Positions 26,747-36,500 of a DNA stretch of 40,767 nt are shown here, piece by piece. The stretch comes from Minwuia sp. (lineage in GTDB: Bacteria; Pseudomonadota; Alphaproteobacteria; Minwuiales; Minwuiaceae). The translations under genes were made by a program, and so were the position numbers. Each line of letters begins with the position of its first letter. Position 1 is the first letter of the stretch. The DNA is taken from contig JARGNO010000036.1 in the NCBI GenBank assembly GCA_029213165.1, positions 1 to 40,767 on the forward strand, in the 5' to 3' direction. Under the pieces are notes generated by a model. The model searched no databases, was not told where the DNA came from, and saw only the letters and a program-made list of their open reading frames with translations.

Positions 26747-27394
26747 TCAGCGCGGCGGCAGTCGCCGCGGGTCAAGCCGGGCAAAGGGCAGGATGGCAAA
26801 TCCCAGAACGCAGGCGTTCAGCATGTGCCACATGAAGTGTGTACCGCTGGGAAAGGCCTCGCAGACCGAAGCATCAACCGACCGGAACAGGAAAGACGGA
26901 ATGAAACAGGCGATTCCGATGGCCACATCGCGCCCGGCGGGGTGTCCGCGCGTGATCAGCATTCCCGCCATCAGCAGGCCGGTCACGAAAGGTCCGAGGT
27001 AGGCCGCCCCATCCACAGGCACGACGCTGCCCAGCACGAAGGCGCCGACAATCATCCCGATGGGCCAGAGCGCGGCCTGCCACCAACCCTGATGCAACCA
27101 GACGCGGGCGCTGAACAGGATGGCGGCCAGCAGGCAAAGGGTCAGCGCCAGTGAGTCCAGAATGACGCCGATGACGTTGGCGAAGGTATGGAAGACCAGA
27201 CTGAAGACACCCGTCGCGAACAGCAGGATGACCAGTGTGCGCAGCATCCAGGACCGGTCGCGGCCATGGCGCCGGGCAATCCGCCAGAGCCAGATCGCGG
27301 CGATCATGAAGGCCAGGTTGGTGATGGCGTTCAGCGGTTCGCCCAGCAGCCCGGGGGCGACGCGTTCACAGTAACTGTCGATATATTCATACAT
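26747..27394 (-). CDS. Ceramidase-family (CREST) integral membrane protein
   Basis: A 215-residue membrane protein with about seven hydrophobic helices. Alkaline-ceramidase/CREST signatures are present: YCERVAPGLLGEPLNAITNLAF (8-29, with the conserved Glu and Asn), SLVFHTFAN (helix histidine) and the terminal GTHFMWHMLNA with the H-x3-H-type zinc site. The family are metal-dependent membrane amide hydrolases; in bacteria without sphingolipids the substrate is unknown. It lies 4 bp after the UbiH-like gene and is probably coupled to it. Confidence 0.8.
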   Translation of the reverse strand: MYEYIDSYCERVAPGLLGEPLNAITNLAFMIAAIWLWRIARRHGRDRSWMLRTLVILLFATGVFSLVFHTFANVIGVILDSLALTLCLLAAILFSARVWLHQGWWQAALWPIGMIVGAFVLGSVVPVDGAAYLGPFVTGLLMAGMLITRGHPAGRDVAIGIACFIPSFLFRSVDASVCEAFPSGTHFMWHMLNACVLGFAILPFARLDPRRLPPR

Positions 27395-27398
27395 CGCT

Positions 27399-28601
27399 TC
27401 AGGCTCTCAACAGTGCGGGAATGTCACCGACATCACCCATGGCATGGCGCATGAAGAAGCGCCGCAGCGGGCCGGATCGGTGCACGGCCGCAAGTCCCAG
27501 GTCGCGCGCCAGCCTGACCGGCGGCAGATCGTTGGAGAACAGCCGGTTCAGGATATCCGTGACTGCGGTCAGTGCCACCGAATCCGTCCTGCGCCACCGC
27601 TCGTATTGCGCCAGCACCGTGGCATCGCCGAGGTCGAGGCCAAGCTGCGCTGCCTCCGTCAGACATTCGCCAAGCGCCGCCACGTCACGCAGTCCCAGAT
27701 TGAACCCCTGACCGGCAATCGGGTGGATGCCATGTGCCGCGTCTCCGACCAGAGCCAGGCGGTCGGCACGGAAGGCATGGGCCAGAACAAGGCTCAGCGG
27801 ATAGCGGAAGCGGTCACCGACGACGTGCACGGGACCCAGGAAACCCCCCACACGCCGCTGGATCTCCGCTGTGAACTCTGCTTCGGGAAGGTCCATGAAC
27901 GCGGGCGCCAGATCGCTCCGTTCGGTCCAGACCAGTGACGCGCGGTTCGCGGTCAGTGGCAGGATCGCGAAAGGACCGGCGGGCAGGAAACGCTCATGCG
28001 CGATGCCGTGATGGCTCTCCGCATGGGCGATCGTGCAGACGATACCGTCCTGCGGATAGCGCCATTGCAGGGTCTCGATCCCGGCGTCCTGGCGCAGGCG
28101 CGACATGCGCCCGTCCGCACCGACACAGAGTTCCGCGCGGACAATGTCACCGTCACTCAATACGGCCTCGACACCGGCGGGCGAACGCTTCATCCGACCC
28201 ACGGTGACCGGCGCCTTCAGCGTGACGCTCTCCAGTTCCGCGATGGTCTGGAACAAGGCCAGACGGGTAAAACGGTTCTCCACCATCTGGCCGAGGGGCT
28301 CATCGCCCACGTCCCGGTGGTCGTAGTGCAGGAACAGCGGTGCATTGCCGTCGGAGACCCGGATTTCGTTGATCGGTTGCACGTCGTCGATCCGGGCCGC
28401 GATGCCAAGACGATCCAGCATTCGCCAGCTTGCGGCAGCGATGGCCGAGGCCCTGCCATCGAAAGGGGGGGCCACGAGTTCCGCAGGCGATTCACGGTCG
28501 ACGATCAGCGTCGTGATCCCGGCGCGGCCCAGCGCGGCGGCAAGGCTCAGTCCCACCAGGCCGCCCCCAACGATCAGTACGCGTGCGTGAATGTCTGTCA
28601 T
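27399..28601 (-). CDS. UbiH/UbiF/VisC-family FAD-dependent hydroxylase
   Basis: A 400-residue flavoprotein monooxygenase of the ubiquinone-ring hydroxylase family. FAD sites are the N-terminal VLIVGGGLVGLSLAAALGRAG and RLALVGDAAHGIHPIAGQGFNLGLRD; GADGRMSRLR is the DG motif. It probably hydroxylates a ubiquinone precursor at one ring position; which position cannot be told from the sequence. The ATG at 28601 begins the conserved protein; it is the first gene of a minus-strand unit with the ceramidase-like gene and diverges from the MaoC gene. Confidence 0.88.
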   Translation of the reverse strand: MTDIHARVLIVGGGLVGLSLAAALGRAGITTLIVDRESPAELVAPPFDGRASAIAAASWRMLDRLGIAARIDDVQPINEIRVSDGNAPLFLHYDHRDVGDEPLGQMVENRFTRLALFQTIAELESVTLKAPVTVGRMKRSPAGVEAVLSDGDIVRAELCVGADGRMSRLRQDAGIETLQWRYPQDGIVCTIAHAESHHGIAHERFLPAGPFAILPLTANRASLVWTERSDLAPAFMDLPEAEFTAEIQRRVGGFLGPVHVVGDRFRYPLSLVLAHAFRADRLALVGDAAHGIHPIAGQGFNLGLRDVAALGECLTEAAQLGLDLGDATVLAQYERWRRTDSVALTAVTDILNRLFSNDLPPVRLARDLGLAAVHRSGPLRRFFMRHAMGDVGDIPALLRA

Positions 28602-28729
28602 GGCGCCAGTGTAGCCAAACCAGTGCAGGTGCAACATGCGACCTTCGGGCCTTGGCGGGGTGGAAGTGATTGTGCTCTATAACCGTCAGGGCCATGGCGG
28701 CAGCAGCGCATTCCGGAGGAGCGGCAAGG

Positions 28730-29185
28730 ATGAGTACGGCAACGGGGACCATCACCGAAAAGGGCAAGACCTGGTCTCTGGATGACATCGAGGTCGGGAT
28801 GGTCGGCAGCTACACCGCCGAAGTGACGGAAGACCTGATCCAGGCCTTTGCCGACGCATCCGGTGACGACAATCCGCTGCACCTGGACGAGGATTACGCG
28901 AAGACGACGATGTTCAAGGGCCGCATCGCCCACGGCATGCTGTCGGCCAGTTTCCTGTCGACCATCTTCGGCACCATCTTCCCCGGACCGGGCTGCATCT
29001 ACATGTCCCAGAACGTGAAGTTCACGGCGCCGGTCCGTATCGGCGATGTCGTGACCGCGACGGCAGAGGTCGATGAGGTCATGACCGACAAGGGACGGGT
29101 GCATTTCAATTGCGTGTGCATGGCAGGCGACAGGAAAGTCGTTGTCGGCGATGCCTGGATCATGCCGGCTCGTCGGGGCAAGTGA
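28730..29185 (+). CDS. MaoC-like (R)-specific enoyl-CoA hydratase
   Basis: A 151-residue hotdog-fold hydratase. The catalytic dyad lies in FADASGDDNPLHLDEDYA (Asp and His of the hydratase-2 motif) with IAHGMLSASFLSTI following; SQNVKFTAPVRIGDVV and TATAEV complete the fold. PhaJ-type enzymes link beta-oxidation to (R)-3-hydroxyacyl-CoA, the polyhydroxyalkanoate precursor; no PHA genes are seen here, so that role is inference. The ATG at 28730 has GGAGGAGCGGCAAGG upstream. The ribF start lies 9 bp after its stop. Confidence 0.88.
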   Translation: MSTATGTITEKGKTWSLDDIEVGMVGSYTAEVTEDLIQAFADASGDDNPLHLDEDYAKTTMFKGRIAHGMLSASFLSTIFGTIFPGPGCIYMSQNVKFTAPVRIGDVVTATAEVDEVMTDKGRVHFNCVCMAGDRKVVVGDAWIMPARRGK

Positions 29186-29193
29186 CCGGCGAC

Positions 29194-30132
29194 ATGCGTA
29201 TCGCCAGACTGAGCGGTGTTGCTCCGGCGGAGAGCCGCGGTGCTGCTGTGGCGATCGGCAATTTCGATGGCGTGCACCGTGGGCATCGCGTGCTCATTTC
29301 CCGGGCGCAGCAGATCGCCGCGACGCTGGGTTGTCCCGCCGGTGTCCTGACGTTCGAGCCGCATCCCCGGGAGTATTTCGCGGCCAGGGCCCCCGCCTTT
29401 CGCCTGACCAATTTCCGCGCCAAGGCCATGAGCCTGTGTGATGCCGGGGTCGAGGTCATGGCCGTTGCCCCCTTCGGTCGGGCGATGGCCGAAATGAGCG
29501 CCAACACGTTCATCGACGAGGTTCTGGTCCGGCGACTGGGTGTGGCGCATGTCGTTGTTGGCTATGACTTCGCGTTCGGCCACAAGCGGGCCGGGAACGT
29601 GGCGCATCTGCAGGTCATGGGACGGGAACGCGGTTTCGGTGTCACGGTTGTGGAGCCGGTACGCGAGGGGGAGGAAGTGTTTTCCTCGACCCGTATCCGC
29701 GACGCACTCTGGCAAGGCGCGCCACGCCGTGCCTCGGCACTGCTGGGGCATGACTGGGAAGTGCATGGGCGGATCATCAAGGGCGACCAGCGCGGGCGGA
29801 CCATCGGATTTCCCACAGCCAATGTGGCGCTGGGCGGCTACATCGAACCGCAGTTCGGTGTCTATGCCGTCCGCATCGGCTGGGAGGAAGACGGGAAGAC
29901 TGTCTGGCATGGCGGCGTCGCCAATCTTGGCCGACGTCCGACCTTCGACAAGTCCGATGTCCTGCTTGAAGTACACGTGCTGGATTTCGCGGGTGACCTC
30001 TATGGTCGCCATGCCCGGGTGCGGTTCCTGGACTTCATCAGGCCGGAGCAGAAGTTCGACGGCCTCGATTCACTCAAGGCGCAGATCGCGGCCGATGCGG
30101 ACAGCGCGCGGAAGATCCTCGCGTCGTCCTGA
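29194..30132 (+). CDS. ribF: Bifunctional riboflavin kinase/FMN adenylyltransferase RibF
   Basis: A 312-residue enzyme that makes FMN and then FAD from riboflavin. The N-terminal adenylyltransferase has AIGNFDGVHRGHRVLI (HxGH-type site), TFEPHPREYF, VVVGYDFAFGHKR and SSTRIRDAL. The C-terminal kinase has GRIIKGDQRGRTIGFPTANV, GVYAVRIG and VANLGRRPTF. The ATG at 29194 is chosen; a GTG at 29182 overlapping the MaoC stop is also possible. FAD supply suits the many flavoproteins nearby (acyl-CoA dehydrogenases, UbiH-like, sarcosine oxidase). Confidence 0.96.
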   Translation: MRIARLSGVAPAESRGAAVAIGNFDGVHRGHRVLISRAQQIAATLGCPAGVLTFEPHPREYFAARAPAFRLTNFRAKAMSLCDAGVEVMAVAPFGRAMAEMSANTFIDEVLVRRLGVAHVVVGYDFAFGHKRAGNVAHLQVMGRERGFGVTVVEPVREGEEVFSSTRIRDALWQGAPRRASALLGHDWEVHGRIIKGDQRGRTIGFPTANVALGGYIEPQFGVYAVRIGWEEDGKTVWHGGVANLGRRPTFDKSDVLLEVHVLDFAGDLYGRHARVRFLDFIRPEQKFDGLDSLKAQIAADADSARKILASS

Positions 30133-30145
30133 CGGTCGTCAGGGG

Positions 30146-30481
30146 TCAGTCGCCACGGATCGCCCGCTCGACCATCCACAGGGCGAGTGCTTCACCGGTC
30201 CCGATATCGGTGAACGCCAGTCCCGTGCCACTGGATCGGTGATTGACGACACGGGCCTCCAGGACTGGTTCGAAACCGTCGACGCGTACCACGCAAAGGG
30301 CGTCCTCCGGGGCTTCGACCGCCGGACTGGCGAGCAGACCACCGGCAGAGACGTTGATCGCCGTATGGGCGGAGGTCGATGCATCGCCCAGGTCAATCAT
30401 CACCGGCATCCCCACGCGGGTACGAACGAAGCGTCTGCGGTCCTTGCCCGGCGGCGGCGCGGTTTCCTGATGTTCCGACAT
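30146..30481 (-). CDS. PilZ-domain protein
   Basis: A 111-residue single-domain PilZ protein, the cyclic-di-GMP receptor family. The binding motifs are visible: the arginine-rich start KDRRRFVRTR (14-22) and the NVSAGGL (43-49) version of D/N-x-S-x-x-G. The beta-barrel continues to the C-terminus. It may act on motility, surface polysaccharide or a partner protein; the neighbours do not say which. A start at 30517 is also open. It converges with ribF and lies downstream of the gbdR-like gene. Confidence 0.8.
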   Translation of the reverse strand: MSEHQETAPPPGKDRRRFVRTRVGMPVMIDLGDASTSAHTAINVSAGGLLASPAVEAPEDALCVVRVDGFEPVLEARVVNHRSSGTGLAFTDIGTGEALALWMVERAIRGD

Positions 30482-30502
30482 TGAGGGATCATAAGGCTTG
30501 AT

Positions 30503-30540
30503 GAGGTAACATGCCACCGCTGATCACGGCGGCATTCCTC
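30503..30540. terminator. Long imperfect hairpin between the gbdR-like gene and the PilZ gene
   Basis: GAGG-N4-ATGCC-A-CCG pairs with CGG-C-GGCAT-T-CCTC around a seven-base loop centred on TGATCA. It begins 19 bases after the gbdR-like stop in the direction of transcription. It has no T-run, so it is a possible but weak terminator or RNA-processing stem. Confidence 0.35.
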
Positions 30541-30558
30541 ACGATCAATCTCGACGGT

Positions 30559-31560
30559 TCAGACGAAAGCGGCGGCCTGCAGGCGCTCCATCTGCGGGCT
30601 GCGTCCGTACATCTCGCGATAGCACTTGGAGAAATGCGAGGCGGAAACGAAACCGCAGGCAATGGCAACATCGACAATGGGCATGTTCGACTGCAACAGC
30701 AGGTGCCGGGCGCGGTCGATACGGATCTCCAGATAGTAGCGCGCGGGCGAACGGCCCAGGTGACGGCGGAACAGCCGCTCGACCTGACGGCGCGACAGGC
30801 CGACATATTCCGACAGCTCGGCCAGTGACAGCGGCTCCGCGACGTTGGCTTCCATCAGTTCGATGATCAGCAGCAGCTTGGCGTGATGCAGGCCCAGACG
30901 TGCCTGCAGCGGCAGGCGCTGCCGGTCCCGCGGATTGCGGATGCGGTCGATCATGCACATCTCGCAGACCTGCGTGACGACCTGCTGCCCGTAATGGCCT
31001 TCGATCACATGCAGCATCATGTCCAGTGCGGCGGTACCGCCAGCGCAGGTGTAGATCCCGTTGTCGATCTCGCAAAGGTCGGCATGTACCTCGGCGGTGG
31101 GGTATTTCTCGGCGAAGGCCGGCAGGGTCTCCCAGTGAATGGAACAGCGCCGCCCGTCAAGCAGTCCGGCATGGGCCAGCAGCCAGGCGCCCGTGCACAG
31201 GCCTCCGACACCGGTGCCGTGGCGATGCATCGCCCTGATCCAGCCGTCGAATTGCGGATTGCGGAAGGCTTCCACCTGCAGGCCGGAACTGACAAGGATC
31301 AGTTCCGGCTTGATGTCGTCCAGCGACCGCTGGCGCACCTGGTCGAGCGACATGTCGACACCGACGGTGAGGCCGTTTGATGCGGCGACCGGCTGCCCGT
31401 CCGTGGAGGCAACGATCCAGTCATAGGCCTTGCGACCCAGGGTGCGGTTTGCCAGGCGCAGCGGCTCGACAGCAGAAGAGAAGGCGATCATGGAGAACTG
31501 GGGCACAAGGAAGAAAAGGATGCGATGCGGCTTCAGCGCTTCGAAACCCTGGTCAGCCAT
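30559..31560 (-). CDS. gbdR: GbdR-like AraC-family activator with DJ-1/PfpI-like sensor domain
   Basis: A 333-residue GlxA-type regulator. Residues 10-190 form a DJ-1/PfpI-like domain (FFLVPQFSMIAFSSAVEPLRLANR, LCTGAWLLAHAGLLDGRRCSIHWE). Residues 225-330 form a double helix-turn-helix: AELSEYVGLSRRQVERLFRRHLG and MPIVDVAIACGFVSASHFSKCYREMYG. It diverges from soxBDAG, exactly as GbdR (the glycine betaine/dimethylglycine regulator) is placed in related pathways, so it probably activates this operon when choline-derived methylamines are present. Of two in-frame ATGs (31566, 31560), the second is preferred because GGAGG directly abuts the first but lies six bases from the second. Confidence 0.85.
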   Translation of the reverse strand: MADQGFEALKPHRILFFLVPQFSMIAFSSAVEPLRLANRTLGRKAYDWIVASTDGQPVAASNGLTVGVDMSLDQVRQRSLDDIKPELILVSSGLQVEAFRNPQFDGWIRAMHRHGTGVGGLCTGAWLLAHAGLLDGRRCSIHWETLPAFAEKYPTAEVHADLCEIDNGIYTCAGGTAALDMMLHVIEGHYGQQVVTQVCEMCMIDRIRNPRDRQRLPLQARLGLHHAKLLLIIELMEANVAEPLSLAELSEYVGLSRRQVERLFRRHLGRSPARYYLEIRIDRARHLLLQSNMPIVDVAIACGFVSASHFSKCYREMYGRSPQMERLQAAAFV

Positions 31561-31579
31561 GGTCATCCTCCGATCAAGA

Positions 31580-31602
31580 ATCCGACAGCCCCCCTGTCGG
31601 AT
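31580..31602. repeat. Perfect inverted repeat just upstream of the gbdR-like start
   Basis: ATCCGACAG-CCCCC-CTGTCGGAT: 9-bp perfect arms and a five-base loop, centred about 30 bp upstream of the gbdR-like start. It could be an operator for autoregulation or, in the mRNA, a leader stem close to the ribosome site (GGAGG). Confidence 0.5.
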
Positions 31603-31751
31603 AACGACGTGATCAATGCACGTCAGAAGTCAGAACGGTTACAGCGGCACAAACTTCCCGGATCGTCAATCCATGGCGTGCGCCAGGCGATCTGTTTGCG
31701 ACATGGAATCCGGCGCAAATGTCATTGTGCAGCATCCGCTTGACCCTCATG

Positions 31752-31782
31752 CTGTGTCGCGCTTGATACACCCTGTGTCGCG
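31752..31782 (+). promoter_or_regulatory. Direct repeats CTGTGTCGCG at 21-bp spacing: candidate activator operator for soxBDAG
   Basis: Two identical 10-bp copies (31752-31761 and 31773-31782) are spaced 21 bp start to start, two helical turns, as expected for an AraC-family protein that contacts two half-sites on one DNA face. They lie about 125-155 bp before the soxB ATG in the 345-bp region between the divergent genes. Apart from this, the two inverted repeats listed and an inverted GCGACA at 31698, 31561-31905 shows no gene. Confidence 0.5.
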
Positions 31783-31807
31783 GGGGGCTGATCCCCGTTT
31801 CGACACC

Positions 31808-31833
31808 ACTGCCATCACAGCGAAGATGGCAGT
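31808..31833 (+). repeat. Stem-loop in the soxB upstream region
   Basis: ACTGCCATC-ACAGCGAA-GATGGCAGT: perfect 9-bp arms with an eight-base loop, ending 72 bp before the soxB start. No T-run follows. It is probably within the soxB leader; a regulatory or stabilising function is inference. Confidence 0.4.
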
Positions 31834-31905
31834 CTGACCTTGACCCTTTGCCTGTGCGGGTCGGGAAGGGTCGGCGTAACCCGCCTGAAGGGGGATGCTC
31901 GGGAC

Positions 31906-33156
31906 ATGAAACGATACTCGGCACTTGAACTGATCCGGCAGGGCCTGGGTGGTCACCGGGGCTGGGATCGTGTCTGGCGCAAGCCGGAGCCGAAGCCGAG
32001 CTATGATGCAGTGATCATCGGCGGCGGTGGACATGGGCTGGCGACGGCCTACTACCTGGCCAAGCTGCACGGCATGACCAATATCGCCGTGGTCGAGAAA
32101 GGCTGGATCGGCGGCGGCAACTCCGGTCGCAATACGACCATCATCCGCTCCAACTACCTCTTCGACGAGAGTGCGGCGATCTACAACCACGCGCTGGACC
32201 TCTGGAAGGGACTGGGGCAGGAACTCAATTTCAACATCATGATGAGCCATCGCGGGGTGCTGAACCTGGCCCATGACGAGGGCGAGATGCGGCAGTTGAA
32301 GCGGCGCGTCGAGGCCAATCGGCTGAATGGTGTCGATTCCGAATGGCTCGACGCGAAGGAAGTGAAGAACTTCTGCCCGTCGATCAATATATCCGGCCAT
32401 ATCCGATACCCCGTGCTGGGCGGCACCCTGCAGCGGTCTGGCGGCGTCAATCGCCACGATGGTGTCGTCTGGGGCTATGCCCGCGCCGCCGATGCCCTGG
32501 GCGTCGATATCCTGCAGCAGACCGAGGTCACGGGGATCCTGACGGAGGCCGGGGAAGTGACAGGTATCGAGACCACGCGCGGCACGATCCGTACACCGAA
32601 GGTGGCTTCGGTCACCGCCGGGCATACCTCCGTGATGGCGAACATGCTTGATATCCGCCTGCCGGTGGAAAGCCACCCCCTGCAGGCGCTGGTGTCGGAG
32701 CCGATCAAGCCGATCCTGAACTGTGTCGTCATGTCCAATGCGGTGCATGTCTACTGCAGCCAGTCGGACAAGGGCGAACTGGTCATCGGTGCCGGTATCG
32801 ACGCGCAGCTTTCCTATACCCAGCGCGGCAACCTGGACATCATCGAGCATCAGATGGCGTCGCTGATGGAACTGTTCCCGATCTTCTCGCGGTTGCGGAT
32901 GATGCGGCAGTGGGGCGGCATCGTCGATGTCTGCCCGGACGCCAGCCCGATCATTTCGAAGACGCCGGTCAAGGGTTTCTACGTCAATGGCGGCTGGGGC
33001 ACTGGCGGCTGGAAGGCGACGCCGGGGTCGGGTCATGTCTTCGCCGACCTGATCGCGAAGGATGAGCCCAATCGCATCGCGGCACCCTTCGCGATCGACC
33101 GTTTCACGACAGGCGCGCTGGTGGCGGAGCATGGTGCCGCCGCGGTGGCGCACTGA
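31906..33156 (+). CDS. soxB: Sarcosine oxidase beta subunit SoxB
   Basis: A 416-residue flavin subunit of heterotetrameric sarcosine oxidase, which oxidises sarcosine to glycine and passes the methyl group to tetrahydrofolate. The FAD motif is [18 protein letters not shown] (37-54); [19 protein letters not shown] is typical of the subunit. RHDGVVWG (H184) matches the site of covalent FMN in characterised enzymes. The C-terminus has [37 protein letters not shown]. The ATG at 31906 begins the conserved [17 protein letters not shown]; upstream open codons are ignored. First gene of soxBDAG. Confidence 0.96.
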   Translation: MKRYSALELIRQGLGGHRGWDRVWRKPEPKPSYDAVIIGGGGHGLATAYYLAKLHGMTNIAVVEKGWIGGGNSGRNTTIIRSNYLFDESAAIYNHALDLWKGLGQELNFNIMMSHRGVLNLAHDEGEMRQLKRRVEANRLNGVDSEWLDAKEVKNFCPSINISGHIRYPVLGGTLQRSGGVNRHDGVVWGYARAADALGVDILQQTEVTGILTEAGEVTGIETTRGTIRTPKVASVTAGHTSVMANMLDIRLPVESHPLQALVSEPIKPILNCVVMSNAVHVYCSQSDKGELVIGAGIDAQLSYTQRGNLDIIEHQMASLMELFPIFSRLRMMRQWGGIVDVCPDASPIISKTPVKGFYVNGGWGTGGWKATPGSGHVFADLIAKDEPNRIAAPFAIDRFTTGALVAEHGAAAVAH

Positions 33157-33178
33157 TGGCCAGGCAGGAGCAGCACTG

Positions 33179-33550
33179 ATGTTCGTCATCGATTGCCCCA
33201 ATTGCGGGTCCCGCGACCAGTCGGAGTTCACCTATGCGGGCGAGGCCCATATCGCCCGCCCGACAGAGTCGGAGAACATGACGGACGCTGAATGGGCGGA
33301 GTTCGTGTTCATGCGGACCAACACCAAGGGCCTGTTCGCGGAACGCTGGTGGCATGCCACCGGCTGCCGCAAGTTCTTCAACATGCTGCGCAATACGGCG
33401 ACGGATGAAATTCATGCCGTCTACCGTATTGGTGAGAAGCCGCCGAAGGTCACCGCCAATCTGCCCCTGACCCCGGCGGGGGAATCTTCGATCGGTTCCG
33501 GCAATGATGCGGTCAAGATCATGACCCGCGATGAGGAGAACGCATCGTGA
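33179..33550 (+). CDS. soxD: Sarcosine oxidase delta subunit SoxD
   Basis: The small zinc-binding subunit, 123 residues. The four zinc ligands known for the family are in the right positions: C6 and C9 (DCPNCGSRD), H59 and C63 (WWHATGCRKFF). A disordered tail (PLTPAGESSIGSG) follows. The ATG at 33179 (CAGGAG upstream) is 22 bp after soxB and the stop overlaps the soxA start (GTGA). Confidence 0.95.
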   Translation: MFVIDCPNCGSRDQSEFTYAGEAHIARPTESENMTDAEWAEFVFMRTNTKGLFAERWWHATGCRKFFNMLRNTATDEIHAVYRIGEKPPKVTANLPLTPAGESSIGSGNDAVKIMTRDEENAS

Positions 33551-36500
33551 GCCAGCCAAACAGGCTTCCCGGACGCGGGCTGGTCAATCGCGACCGCCCG
33601 GTCAGCTTCACCTTCGACGGGCGCGAGATCGCGGGTTACGAGGGCGATACGATCGCGTCGGCCCTGCTTGCCAACGGCGAGATCATGGTGGGCCGCAGCT
33701 TCAAGTATCACAGGCCGCGCGGCATCGTGGGCGCAGGCAGTGACGATCCGGCGGCCATGGTCCAGATCGGGTCCGACCCTGCCTCCACCGATCCGAACGT
33801 CATGGTGACGACGCGGGAGATCCATGCGGGGCTGGAGGCCCGGCCGCAGAACTGCTGGCCGAGCCTGAAGTATGATGTCGGCGTGCTGAACGACGTCTTC
33901 ATGCGCTTCTTCCCCGCCGGGTTCTACTACAAGACCTTCATGGGGTCGGACCGGTTCCGCTGGCTGAACTGGATGACCTTCGAACCCTTCATCCGTCGCG
34001 CAGCGGGGCTTGGCAAGTCGCCGACGAAGCCCGACCCGGACACCTATGAATCCGTGAACCGCCACTGCGATGTGCTGGTCATCGGTGCCGGACCGGCGGG
34101 TCTGACGGCGGCGGCGAATGCCGCCCGGTCCGGCGCGCGCGTGATCCTGGTGGAGGAGAGTGAGCGGCTGGGCGGCAGCCTGAATGCCACCGATCCGGAG
34201 GGCACGACCATTGGCGGCAAGGCACCGGCTGACTGGATTGCTGCCCAGACGGCGAAGCTGGCCGAGCACCCGGAAGTCACGGTGCTGACCCGGACCACCG
34301 CATTCGGTTACTACGCGATGAATTTCGTCGGCCTGATCGAGCGGGTGAGCGATCACCTGCCCGAACACCGGCGGGACCGGCGACAGCCGCGCCAGCGGGT
34401 CTGGCGGGTGCGTGCGAAGCAGGTCGTTCTGGCCACCGGCGCCATCGAGCGCCCGCTGGTGTTTCACGAGAATGACCGGCCCGGCATCATGCTGGCTGGT
34501 GCAGCGCGGTCGTTCCTGCACCGGTATGGTGTGCTGGCAGGCAAGCGGGTTCTGGTCTTCGCCAACAACGACAGCGCCTGGCAGACCGCCTTTGACATCC
34601 GCGCTGCCGGGGGTGAAGTGGCGGGGATCGTGGACATGCGGCGGGAACTGAACGAGGCCCTGGCGCTGCGGGCGCTGAAGGCCGGGATCGCCGTCTATCC
34701 GCGCACCGCCATTGTCGGCACCCATGGCCGACACCGGATCGACAGCGCCTTCGTCTCCAGTCTGGATGACAGTGGCAATGTGCGTGGCTCCCGCAGCCGC
34801 ATCGAATGTGACCTGATTGCGGTCTCGGGCGGCTGGAACCCCAACGTGGCCCTGTTTGCCCAGTCGCGCGGCAAGCTGAAGTGGGATGCGGAAATGGCGA
34901 GCTTTCGTCCCGGCCTTTCCTGGCAGCAGGAGCGCTCCGCCGGGGCCTGCAATGGCACATTCGAGTTGCAGGAGGTGCTGGCCGAGGGGTCGAAGGCGGG
35001 GCTGGAGGCCGCGCGCGCAGCCGACTTCACTGTCCGCGCAGTCAAGCAGCCTGAAGTCGAGACCAGCGTGGTCCAGAGTCTGAACCTGGTGCCGGTCTGG
35101 CAGGTGCCATCCGGTCAGCCGCGGGAGAAGACCAAGGCATTCGTTGATCTGCAGGACGATGTGAAGGCATCGGATCTGCAACTTGCTACGGAAGAGGGCT
35201 ATGACTCGGTCGAACATGCCAAGCGCTACACGACCCAGGGCATGGGCACCGACCAGGGCAAGATCTCCAACGTCAATGCCTTCGGGATCATGGCGGAAGC
35301 GCGAGGCATCACGGTGCCGGAGGTCGGGACCACGACATTCCGCCAACCCTGGCGGCCGGTGACCATCGGTGCGCTGGGTGGCCAGCACGTTGGCGCGCAT
35401 TTCATGCCGCGTCGGGGCACGCCGATGCACGCCTGGCACCGGGAGCAGAAGGCGATCTTCGAACCGGTCGGTGACTGGCTGCGTGCCCGCGCCTATCCGA
35501 AGCCGGGCGAGAGTTTCCACGACGCTGTTCAGCGGGAGGCGAAGGCCGCGCGCACAACGGCCGGAATTCTTGATGCCACCACGCTCGGGAAGATCGACAT
35601 CCGCGGCAAGGATGCGCGCACTTTCCTGAACCGGGTCTATACCAATGCCTGGTCGAAGCTGGCGCCGGGGCGATGCCGCTATGGGCTGATGCTGGGAGAG
35701 GACGGGATGGTCAGCGATGACGGTGTCACCGCCTGCATCGCGGACGACCATTTCCACATGACCACCACAACGGGCGGCGCGGCAAGCGTGCTGCAGAAGC
35801 TGGAAGACTATCTGCAGACCGAATGGCCCGAACTGGATGTCTGGCTGACCACGGTGACAGAGCAATGGGCCGTGGCCGCGGTCTGTGGCCCGAAAGCGGA
35901 GGAGATCGTCGCTGCCGTGGTCGATGGGATCGACCTTGATCCGGAGGAATTTCCCTTCATGACCTGGCAGGACGGCACCGCCGGGGGCATCCCCGTCAGG
36001 GTCTTCCGTGTCTCCTTCACCGGTGAGACATCCTACGAGATCAATATCCCGGCGACCTACGGGCGCTGGCTGTGGGAAGAGCTGGTTGCGGCGGGCAAGC
36101 CGCATGGCCTGACGCCCTATGGAACCGAGGCGATGCATCTGCTGCGGGCGGAGAAGGGTTTCATCATCGTGGGGCAGGAGACGGACGGCACCGTGACGCC
36201 GGGCGACCTGCGCATGGACTGGGCCGTCGCGAAGAAGAAGGGCGACTTCATCGGCAAGCGTTCCCTGTCCCGCAGTGACACGATACGCGATGACCGCAAG
36301 CAACTCGTCGGCCTGCTCACCAATGATGGTGACCATGTGCCGATGGAGGGGGCGCAGATCATCGGTACGCCGGAAGAACCTGCACCGCCGGTGCCAATGC
36401 TGGGCCATGTCACGTCGGCCTATTTCAGTCCCAACCTTGGCCGGTCCATCGCCATGGCGATGGTGAAGCGCGGCGGACAGCGGATGGGCGAGACCGTCTG

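Noticed and set aside
30128-30143. CCTGAC-GGTC-GTCAGG hairpin over the ribF stop codon
   Set aside because: Six pairs without a T-run; it could occur by chance in GC-rich DNA.
31616-31837. Short open frame in the gbdR-soxB intergenic region
   Set aside because: No ribosome site and no family features; it overlaps the operator-like repeats.
31747-33231. A 494-codon minus-strand open frame
   Set aside because: Antisense shadow of soxB and soxD.
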